Assembly: GCA_011051635.1 (NCBI GenBank)
Contig: DRKV01000360.1
Coordinates: forward strand, 1-5,550
Source: Chloroflexota bacterium
GTDB taxonomy: Bacteria > Chloroflexota > Anaerolineae > Anaerolineales > DRKV01
DNA length: 5,550 nucleotides
Direction of reading: 5' to 3'
A program made the translations under genes and the position numbers. A model generated the notes under the pieces. That model saw nothing but the letters and a program-made list of their open reading frames with translations, had not been told where the DNA came from and did no database searches. Shown here one piece after another: positions 1 through 5,091 of this stretch (position 1 is its first letter; each line of letters starts with the position of its first letter).

Positions 1-2
1 AA

Positions 3-428
3 CGCCACCGGGCGTCAGCTAGCCCGGGTCAGTGCGGTCAAATACCGGGAGACGGTCTGGTCGGATATCTTTCCGGGCAACCGGCATACGATGACCGTGG
101 CGGGGCCGAAGTAGAGCAATTTCGCAACGACAAAGGCGGTTTGGGACTGGAAGCGCGTCGCAAACACCGCTTCCTGGGACAGAAGGGGTACATTTTGCTC
201 ACCGACCTGGCCCACAATCTACTGGCTGACTTCTACCACAAAGCCCTGCTTGATAGTCCCTTTGAACACTATGGCCCCAAACGCATCGTGCGCGACTTAC
301 TGGCAATGCCTGGACAACTTGCCTTCGAGCACTACAGTGGCAAACTCGTGCGGGTGGAGCTGCTAAGTCTAAAGCAATTTTCGGGCGACTTGGCTATTTG
401 CTTGAAAAGGTACTGTTCCGGCCCCTGA
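3..428 (+). CDS. Transposase C-terminal part (IS4-like DDE fold), 5' end outside the window
   Basis: The open frame runs from the window edge to a TGA at 426-428. Its core has YDDRGGAE at about 87-110, followed by FRNDKGGLGLEARRK. This resembles the Y-2-R-3-E signature around the catalytic glutamate of IS4-superfamily DDE transposases, although the following K is one residue further away than in the classical motif. LTDLAHNLLADF downstream is the usual helix after that glutamate. Only the C-terminal end is present, so the DD residues cannot be checked. The first ~70 bases look more protein-like in frame 1 (GRQLARVSAVKYRETVWSDIF at about 10-72) than in the frame of the motif. This suggests a frameshift or small deletion near 72-87 and a decayed gene. 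It converges on mrp and is not part of the nuo operon. Family is fairly sure; intactness is doubtful. Confidence 0.75.
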   Translation, partial: RHRASASPGQCGQIPGDGLVGYLSGQPAYDDRGGAEVEQFRNDKGGLGLEARRKHRFLGQKGYILLTDLAHNLLADFYHKALLDSPFEHYGPKRIVRDLLAMPGQLAFEHYSGKLVRVELLSLKQFSGDLAICLKRYCSGP

Positions 429-431
429 GGC

Positions 432-486
432 CGAATAGAAATGCCCTGTGTTTGCACTAACGAATAGAAATGCTCTGAATTTGCGC
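432..486. repeat. Two imperfect 26-bp direct repeats just after the transposase
   Basis: Unit 1 is at 432-457 and unit 2 at 461-486. Both start CGAATAGAAATG and match at 22 of 26 positions, with a 3-bp spacer. They begin 4 bp after the transposase stop. They are probably part of the right end of the insertion sequence, such as repeated transposase-binding sites. The matching left end is outside the window, so the element boundary and any target duplication cannot be seen. Confidence 0.6.
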
Positions 487-531
487 AAAATCAAGGTCCG
501 AAGTCTTGGCTGCCAAAACGTCTCAAAACAC

Positions 532-564
532 AGACCTCCGAAGTCTTGAAGACTTCGGAGGTCT
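532..564. terminator. Perfect 16-bp-arm palindrome after mrp; possible terminator or REP-like element
   Basis: The arms at 532-547 and 549-564 are exact reverse complements around position 548. They begin AGACCTCCG and end CGGAGGTCT. The hairpin lies 25 bp past the mrp stop, between the convergent mrp and transposase genes, as expected for a terminator of the minus-strand operon. On the minus strand the hairpin is followed by GTGTTTTGAGA, a weak T-tract, so intrinsic termination is uncertain. Twelve bases of the left arm (TCCGAAGTCTTG, 537-548) recur at 497-508. A second 33-bp palindrome with the same ends lies at 1697-1729, which favours a dispersed palindromic repeat that may also serve as a terminator. 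Confidence 0.6.
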
Positions 565-589
565 TGTGGGCACCGGGTAAGAATCCGGT

Positions 590-1669
590 CTACTTGGGGC
601 GCACGAAATTGATGGGAATGCGCTTGTTGCGGTTCTGGAAGGCGGCAATGCTGGCCTGTGCGGCGGTCTGCTCGGCGATTTTGCGGATGGCCTCCGAGAC
701 GGGCGAATCGGGGTGGGCAACCACCACCGGTTCACCGGCATCCCCGCCCTGGCGCACCGCCGGGTCCATCGGGATGCCGCCCAGGAAGGGCACGCCGGCT
801 TCCTGCGCCAGTTTCTCGCCCCCTCCGGAACCGAAGATGTCCATCCGGGTTCCGTCGGGCAGTTCCAGATAACTCATGTTCTCGACCACCCCAAAGACGG
901 GCACCTGCAACTGGCGGAACATGTACAGGCCGCGGCGGGCGTCTTCCAAAGAGACATCCTGGGGGAGGGTGACGATGATACTGCCGCTCAACGAGAGGCT
1001 CTGCGCCAGACTGAGGGGCGCGTCGCCCGTGCCGGGAGGCAGGTCGATGATGAGATAGTCCAGGTCGCCCCACTCCACATCGGAGATGAACTGACGGATG
1101 GCGCTGTGCAGCATAGGGCCGCGCCAGATGAGGGGCTGGTCGGCCTTGACCAGAAAGCCGATGGACATCATCTTGACCCCATAAGCCTCGGCAGGCACGA
1201 TTTTGTCGCTCTTGGGAGGCGGCAATTTGGTCACGCCCATCATGGTGGGGACGTTGGGGCCATAGATGTCAGCATCCAGCAGGCCGACTTTGGCGCCCAT
1301 CTGCGCCAGGGCAATCGCCAGGTTGACCGCCACGGTGCTCTTGCCCACGCCGCCCTTGCCGGAGCCAACCGCAATGGCATTCCGCACGGGCATGTCCATC
1401 AGGCCCCGATTGCGGCCATCACCCACGACAGTGGCATCCATCTTGACCTCGACCTTCTCCACGCCGGGCAACGCCCGCACGACGCGTTCCGCATCGTTGC
1501 GCATTTTATCTTTCATGGGACAGGCCGGAGTAGTCAGGTTGATGGTGAAGCGCACCACCCCGTCTTCTATCTCCAAATCCTGAATCATGTTGAGGCTCAC
1601 CAGGTCCTTGTGCAGGTCGGGGTCTTCCACCTGACGGAGAGCCTCCAGCACTTGCTCTTTAGATACCAT
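590..1669 (-). CDS. mrp: Mrp/ApbC/NBP35-family iron-sulfur carrier P-loop ATPase
   Basis: This is a cytoplasmic ATPase of 359 residues, normal for Mrp, that carries Fe-S clusters to target proteins. Residues 1-80 form a MIP18 (DUF59) domain with the family motif TTPACPMKD, including Cys50. The ATPase domain follows, with deviant Walker A GSGKGGVGKS at 102-111, DADIYG at 132-137 and IIDLPPGTGD at 207-216. The CxxC pair that normally bridges a cluster between two subunits is missing: the loop reads VENMSYLELPDGTRMDIFG (about 262-280), and Cys50 is the only cysteine in the protein. ATG start with AAAGGAAG at 1677-1684, 7 bp upstream. It is the last gene of the cluster, 90 bp after nuoI, and that gap contains a hairpin, so its expression may be uncoupled in part. 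The mitochondrial homologue Ind1/NUBPL is needed for complex I assembly, which suggests the same job here. Family assignment is secure; cluster-carrying ability is not. Confidence 0.97.
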   Translation of the reverse strand: MVSKEQVLEALRQVEDPDLHKDLVSLNMIQDLEIEDGVVRFTINLTTPACPMKDKMRNDAERVVRALPGVEKVEVKMDATVVGDGRNRGLMDMPVRNAIAVGSGKGGVGKSTVAVNLAIALAQMGAKVGLLDADIYGPNVPTMMGVTKLPPPKSDKIVPAEAYGVKMMSIGFLVKADQPLIWRGPMLHSAIRQFISDVEWGDLDYLIIDLPPGTGDAPLSLAQSLSLSGSIIVTLPQDVSLEDARRGLYMFRQLQVPVFGVVENMSYLELPDGTRMDIFGSGGGEKLAQEAGVPFLGGIPMDPAVRQGGDAGEPVVVAHPDSPVSEAIRKIAEQTAAQASIAAFQNRNKRIPINFVRPK

Positions 1670-1696
1670 TATTCAACTTCCTTTCTTGACAGAACC

Positions 1697-1729
1697 AGAC
1701 CTCACAGGTCGCATAAACCTGTGAGGTCT
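1697..1729. repeat. 33-bp palindrome in the nuoI-mrp gap
   Basis: Perfect 13-bp arms, AGACCTCACAGGT at 1697-1709 and its reverse complement at 1717-1729, flank a 7-bp loop. It occupies the middle of the 90-bp space between nuoI and mrp. It has the same total length and the same 7-bp ends (AGACCTC/GAGGTCT) as the palindrome at 532-564. It is not followed by a clear T-run on the minus strand. It could weaken read-through into mrp, mark an RNA processing site, or simply be a REP-like repeat. Confidence 0.7.
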
Positions 1730-1759
1730 CACAATGCTTACCGAGATGACTGCGCCGTG

Positions 1760-2386
1760 CTACTGCTTCTTCCGGCGGGCGCGAGCGGCAGCCTTGGCGG
1801 CTTTGGCCGCGGCAGCCTCGGCGCGGGCCTTTTCTTCCCGCTCGTAGTTGAGAGGCCGGATTTCAGCGTAGTACGAGGCCGGTTTCAGCAGTTTTTCCTT
1901 GTCGTAGATGTTATTGACGTGCCGGTCGTAGACCGCCAGTTCGTAATCGTGGTCCATCTTGATGGCGTCGAAGGGACAGTACTCGGCGCACAACCCGCAG
2001 TTCATGCAGATGTCCACGTCAATGTAGAAATTCTTGGGTTCCGGCACGGGACGCTTGGTCTTCGGGTCAGTGGTGCGCTCAATCCAGATGCACTGCGGAG
2101 GGCAGACTTTGGCGCAAATCCCGCAGGAGGTGCAGCGTACCGCCTGTTCTCCATCTTCCTTTTCGTCATACACCAGAAAGGGGATGAAGCGGAACTCCTC
2201 AGGGACGGCGAGTTTCTCTTCGGGATACTGCACCGTAAAAAGGCCGCGGGTCTCCGGGCTGCTCCGGTAAGCCACGCCTTCCTTCGTGTAGTAGCGCTTC
2301 TTCCCGTGTTTGATGTCGTCTGTGTAGGTCTCGAAGAAACGCTTGAGCGTCACCATGAGACCTTTGACAATTCCCTTTCCGTACAT
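1760..2386 (-). CDS. nuoI: NADH-quinone oxidoreductase subunit I (NuoI), two [4Fe-4S] ferredoxin-like protein
   Basis: This 208-residue peripheral-arm subunit of complex I passes electrons through clusters N6a and N6b towards NuoB. Two CxxCxxCxxxC motifs are visible: Cys85, 88, 91, 95 in CTSCGICAKVCP, and Cys127, 130, 133, 137 in CMNCGLCAEYCP. Each is followed by the usual isoleucine segment. An extra cysteine lies at 99. The N-terminus (KGLMVTLKRFFE) is the amphipathic stretch expected to lie on the membrane. The tail from about 184 is rich in Ala, Lys and Arg (AAAAKAAKAAARARRKKQ), a low-complexity basic extension after the folded part. ATG start with AGGAG at 2396-2400, 9 bp upstream. It follows nuoCD by 30 bp, so cotranscription is likely. 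A role in a formate- or F420-linked complex-I relative cannot be excluded, but the neighbours favour a Nuo-type enzyme. Confidence 0.97.
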   Translation of the reverse strand: MYGKGIVKGLMVTLKRFFETYTDDIKHGKKRYYTKEGVAYRSSPETRGLFTVQYPEEKLAVPEEFRFIPFLVYDEKEDGEQAVRCTSCGICAKVCPPQCIWIERTTDPKTKRPVPEPKNFYIDVDICMNCGLCAEYCPFDAIKMDHDYELAVYDRHVNNIYDKEKLLKPASYYAEIRPLNYEREEKARAEAAAAKAAKAAARARRKKQ

Positions 2387-2416
2387 GGTTTTTTACTCCT
2401 GTCTCAACAGCGGGGA

Positions 2417-4153
2417 TTACCGGTCGGTTTCGCCCAGCACGATATCAATCGAGCCAAGGATGATGACGGCATCGGCAATTTTATTGCCCTTGCACATTTC
2501 GGCCAGCGCGGTCAGGTTGATGAAGGATGGGGCGCGCACGTGATACCGCCACGGATTGGGCTTGCCGTTGGAGACGACATAGAAGCCCAGTTCGCCTTTG
2601 GGGCCTTCCACCCGTCCGTAGGCCTCGCCCGCCGGAACGCGTACCTGGTACTGCTGCTTGCCCGTCACGACCGGCCCCTCCGGGATTTGCTCCACCGCCT
2701 GCTGCAAAATGCGGATGCTCTGGCGGATTTCGTCCATGCGCACCAGGTAGCGGTCGTAAACATCCCCGTGGTAGCGGACGGCCACATCGAAATCGAAGCG
2801 GTCGTAGATGCTGTAGGGGTCGGCGCGGCGCAGGTCGTAGGGAACGCCCGAAGCGCGCAACACAGGGCCGCAGGTGGAGTAGGCAATCGCCTGTTCGGGG
2901 GTCAGCACGCCTACGCCTTCGCAGCGGGCGCGCACGATTTCGTTGTTCGTCAGGTAGGCGTCGAATTCATCCACCTTGGCCGGCAAACGGTTGAAGACCA
3001 GGTCGCGGATGCGCTCCAGTTGGCCGGGCGGGAAGTCGCGGGCCACCCCGCCGAAGCGCATGTAGTTGCACCTCATCCGCGAGCCGGTGACCGCCTCGAA
3101 GGTATCCAGGATGAGTTCGCGTTCCTCGATGGCGTACAGGGAGGGCGTGAAGAAGGCCCCCAGGTCGTTGAGGAACATGCCGATAGCGAAGAGGTGGTTC
3201 TGGATACGGGTCAGTTCCGCCATGATGACCCGGATGTACTCGGCGCGCTCCGGGGGCTTGATGCCCATCAGTTTTTCCACCGCCAGGACATAGCCAAAGT
3301 TGTTGCTCAGCGAGGAGAGGTAATCCAGGCGGTCGGTGAAGGGGATGTTCATCAGGTAGGTGTTGCGTTCCCCGATTTTCTCATGGTTGCGGTGCAGGTA
3401 CCCCATCACGGGCTTGAGGTCCACAATCGTCTCCCCGTCCAGGGTGACGGCCATGCGGAAAACGCCGTGGGTGGAGGGGTGCTGCGGCCCCAGGTTGACG
3501 ATGATTTGCTCGGTCGGCAGGTCTCCCTCGCTGGGGACGCGTTTCAAACTGGCATACAGGGCTTCCTCTTCGACCGGGGTCCACTTTTCGGGGTCGAAGC
3601 CATCGGGGTATTTGACGTTCTTGCCAAAGGGCAGGGTGTCTTCCACGCGGTGTATCTGCCCGGCAGGCCAGCGGCTCTTGAAGGGTTTGGTATCCGCCTC
3701 GTAGTAGGCTTCTTTCCAATCCTTGCGCAGGGGATGGCCTTCGAAGCCTTCCCACATCAGGATGCGGCGCAGGTCGGGGTGTCCCTCGAAGCGAATGCCC
3801 ATCAGGTCCCACGCTTCGCGTTCCTGGAATTCCGCCCCAGGGTAGACGGGAACCAGGGAGGGGACGGTCACGGGGTCTTCGCGGGGAACCTGCACCTTGA
3901 AGACCAGGGGCGCGCCGCCGGTGCTCTGGCTGACGTGATAGACGACCTCCATTTTGCCTTCGGGGAGGTAATCCACCGCGGTCAGGGAGGCCAGGTAATC
4001 GTAGCCGAATTCGTCCCGCAGGGCGGTGGCGAAGTCGGTCAAGTGTTCGGGAGCGACCAGATAGCCCTCGTATCCCTTGCGGGTATCGGGCGTGACCCAA
4101 TCGCCGAAGCGTTCTTCCAGATTCAAAGCGGGTGCAAGCGTTTGTTCGGTCAT
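2417..4153 (-). CDS. nuoCD: Fused NADH-quinone oxidoreductase subunits C and D (NuoCD)
   Basis: One 578-residue chain joins the 30-kDa (NuoC) and 49-kDa (NuoD) subunits of the complex I Q-module, close to the length of the E. coli fusion. The NuoC part covers about 25-150 and contains its signature (EREAWDLMGIRFEGHP, then LRRILMWEGFEGHPLRKD, 111-145). A linker of about 65 residues follows. NuoD starts near 215 with NLGPQHPSTHG (220-230), then GYLHRNHEKIGE (251-262), and ends GSIDIVLGETDR. By alignment from memory with Thermus Nqo4, the quinone-binding His38 and Tyr87 correspond to His229 and Tyr278, both present. The CxxC pairs that bind NiFe in related group 4 hydrogenases are absent at both ends, so this is a quinone-reducing and not a hydrogenase subunit. 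ATG start with GGGAG at 4160-4164, next to the nuoB stop; the gap to nuoB is 11 bp. Confidence 0.98.
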   Translation of the reverse strand: MTEQTLAPALNLEERFGDWVTPDTRKGYEGYLVAPEHLTDFATALRDEFGYDYLASLTAVDYLPEGKMEVVYHVSQSTGGAPLVFKVQVPREDPVTVPSLVPVYPGAEFQEREAWDLMGIRFEGHPDLRRILMWEGFEGHPLRKDWKEAYYEADTKPFKSRWPAGQIHRVEDTLPFGKNVKYPDGFDPEKWTPVEEEALYASLKRVPSEGDLPTEQIIVNLGPQHPSTHGVFRMAVTLDGETIVDLKPVMGYLHRNHEKIGERNTYLMNIPFTDRLDYLSSLSNNFGYVLAVEKLMGIKPPERAEYIRVIMAELTRIQNHLFAIGMFLNDLGAFFTPSLYAIEERELILDTFEAVTGSRMRCNYMRFGGVARDFPPGQLERIRDLVFNRLPAKVDEFDAYLTNNEIVRARCEGVGVLTPEQAIAYSTCGPVLRASGVPYDLRRADPYSIYDRFDFDVAVRYHGDVYDRYLVRMDEIRQSIRILQQAVEQIPEGPVVTGKQQYQVRVPAGEAYGRVEGPKGELGFYVVSNGKPNPWRYHVRAPSFINLTALAEMCKGNKIADAVIILGSIDIVLGETDR

Positions 4154-4164
4154 GGCACTCTCCC

Positions 4165-4812
4165 TCAGGCGCTCAGTTCCTCTTCCTGCACCGGGGCAAC
4201 CGGCTGGAGAGTGAACTCTCGGATTTTGGCGTAGTCACGCGGGTCCATGATGTCCGGCCCCAAAACCGGCACAGGAATCGGCTCGCTGGGGGCCTTCTTG
4301 TACCAGGGGACTTCCTTGAGGGACTGCTTGTCTATCTTCTCCTGCAACTTGATGAGGCCGTGCAGCAGCGCCTGCGGGGTCGGCGGGCAGCCCGGCACAT
4401 AGACATCCACGGGGATGTACTTGTCGATGCCGGAAACCACGTTGTAGCCCTCTTTGAAGGGGCCGCCGCCCGAAGCGCAAGCGCCCATCGCCAGGACGTA
4501 GCGCGGCTCGGCCATCTGGTTGTAGAGGCGCACAATTTGGGGCACCATCTTCTTGGTCACCGTGCCGGAGACAATCATCAAGTCGGTCTGGCGCGGGCTG
4601 GGGCGCATGACCTCCATCCCGAAGCGGGCCAGGTCGTAGCGGCTGGCGGCGGTACAAATCATCTCGATGGCGCAGCAGGCCAGGCCGAACATCATCGGCC
4701 AGATGGAGTTGCGCCGCCCCCAGTTGTAGATGCGGTCCAGCGTGGTGATAGCCACCGTCCCCTGAAGTTCATCGGGAATCTCGTATCCAGGGGAGTTCAA
4801 CGATTCGCTCAT
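4165..4812 (-). CDS. nuoB: NADH-quinone oxidoreductase subunit B (NuoB), cluster N2 protein
   Basis: NuoB (215 residues from this start) holds the [4Fe-4S] cluster N2, which hands electrons to quinone at the interface with NuoD. The N2 ligands are all visible: tandem Cys46-Cys47 in FGLACCAIE, Cys112 in GACASGGG, and Cys142 in PGCPPTP. The stretch RFGMEVMRPSPRQTD is also typical. The proline-rich C-terminus ends in an acidic EEELSA tail. I chose the ATG at 4810-4812 because AGGAGG at 4823-4828 lies 10 bp upstream. An in-frame ATG at 4836 would add 8 residues but has only AGGA two bases away. The chosen start overlaps the iscX stop in an ATGA arrangement, which predicts translational coupling. 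nuoA, the usual gene ahead of nuoB, is not present here. Confidence 0.97.
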   Translation of the reverse strand: MSESLNSPGYEIPDELQGTVAITTLDRIYNWGRRNSIWPMMFGLACCAIEMICTAASRYDLARFGMEVMRPSPRQTDLMIVSGTVTKKMVPQIVRLYNQMAEPRYVLAMGACASGGGPFKEGYNVVSGIDKYIPVDVYVPGCPPTPQALLHGLIKLQEKIDKQSLKEVPWYKKAPSEPIPVPVLGPDIMDPRDYAKIREFTLQPVAPVQEEELSA

Positions 4813-5015
4813 ACTGGATTTACCTCCTCGTACCATTCCTGGTAGATTGCAGCCAGGATTGCATCGTTGGCAAGTTCCGGTTCGTCATCGAAGTCCGGCA
4901 AGGCCAATGTCCAGGCATACACCATGTTCAACGAAACCTGCTCCAAATCCGCGTCGGGGTGACTTTCAATGAGACGCAAAGCGACGGCGTAGGGAGAATC
5001 CCAGGTCAGTTTCAT
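4809..5015 (-). CDS. iscX: IscX-like iron-sulfur cluster assembly protein
   Basis: This small acidic protein of 68 residues matches IscX (YfhJ, 66 residues in E. coli) along its length: LTWDSPYAVALRLIESHPDA near the start, LPDFDDEPELANDAILAA in the second half, and WYEEV at the end. The E. coli counterpart has LKW, YPDLDP, LEDFDDDPQASNEKILEAI and WLDE in the same order. IscX binds the cysteine desulfurase IscS on an acidic face and modulates Fe-S assembly, possibly as an iron sensor or donor. In proteobacteria it ends the isc operon; here no isc genes are near and it leads the nuo genes instead. Its TGA overlaps the nuoB ATG. No convincing Shine-Dalgarno precedes its ATG, so it may be translated from a nearly leaderless transcript. 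Identity rests on motif order and length, and is fairly strong. Confidence 0.87.
   Translation of the reverse strand: MKLTWDSPYAVALRLIESHPDADLEQVSLNMVYAWTLALPDFDDEPELANDAILAAIYQEWYEEVNPV
4823..4828 (-). promoter_or_regulatory. Strong ribosome binding site that sets the nuoB start
   Basis: On the minus strand this reads AGGAGG, inside the 3' end of iscX, with 10 bases before the ATG at 4812. It is the strongest Shine-Dalgarno sequence in the window and decides between the two candidate nuoB starts. Confidence 0.8.
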
Positions 5016-5025
5016 GGCTTTGGGG

Positions 5026-5031
5026 ATGATA
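5026..5031 (-). promoter_or_regulatory. Possible -10 box of the iscX-nuo-mrp operon
   Basis: On the minus strand this reads TATCAT, a 5-of-6 match to TATAAT, ending 10 bases before the iscX ATG. Transcription would start about 3-4 bases ahead of the ATG, consistent with the lack of a ribosome binding site. No good -35 hexamer is seen at normal spacing; that position falls in the dyad at 5050-5073. Weak evidence. Confidence 0.3.
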
Positions 5032-5049
5032 CCGCGAAAAAGCGACTAC

Positions 5050-5073
5050 TTACGCAAATAATCCTTTGCATAA
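5050..5073. promoter_or_regulatory. Candidate operator: 9-bp half-site dyad with 6-bp spacer
   Basis: TTACGCAAA (5050-5058) and TTTGCATAA (5065-5073) are inverted repeats matching at 8 of 9 positions, separated by TAATCC. The core is GCAAA-N6-TTTGC. Cyanobacterial SufR is reported to bind CAAC-N6-GTTG, so the layout and spacer are alike although the half-site differs. The dyad sits over the -35 region of the regulator promoter and the presumed -35 region of the iscX promoter, where a repressor could block both. Its binding protein is inferred. Confidence 0.55.
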
Positions 5074-5079
5074 ATGGGG

Positions 5080-5085
5080 TATAAT
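5080..5085 (+). promoter_or_regulatory. -10 box of the regulator gene, predicting a leaderless mRNA
   Basis: A perfect TATAAT lies only 6 bases before the ATG at 5092. Transcription starting at the usual distance would begin at or within a base of that ATG, so the mRNA should be leaderless. This agrees with the absence of a Shine-Dalgarno sequence. No consensus -35 is present at 16-18 bp; the dyad occupies that place. Confidence 0.65.
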
Positions 5086-5091
5086 GCTGCC

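Noticed and set aside
532..564. Palindrome as part of a CRISPR array
   Set aside because: Only one copy is present here, with a partial arm at 497 and a different-cored relative 1.1 kb away; there are no regularly spaced repeats or unique spacers.
2417..4153. NuoD part as a group 4 [NiFe] hydrogenase large subunit
   Set aside because: The N- and C-terminal CxxC pairs that ligate nickel-iron are absent, and the quinone-site histidine and tyrosine are present.
713..4234. An open frame of 1173 codons on the plus strand, the longest in the window, running antisense through mrp, nuoI and nuoCD and across both intergenic gaps
   Set aside because: It has no recognisable domain and its composition is the His/Gly/Val-rich pattern expected from reading conserved GC-rich genes backwards. 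The opposite strand carries unmistakable conserved proteins with ribosome binding sites.
4813..4836. Longer nuoB start at ATG 4836 adding MVRGGKSS
   Set aside because: Its upstream AGGA is only two bases away, while the ATG at 4812 has AGGAGG at 10 bases and forms an ATGA overlap with iscX.
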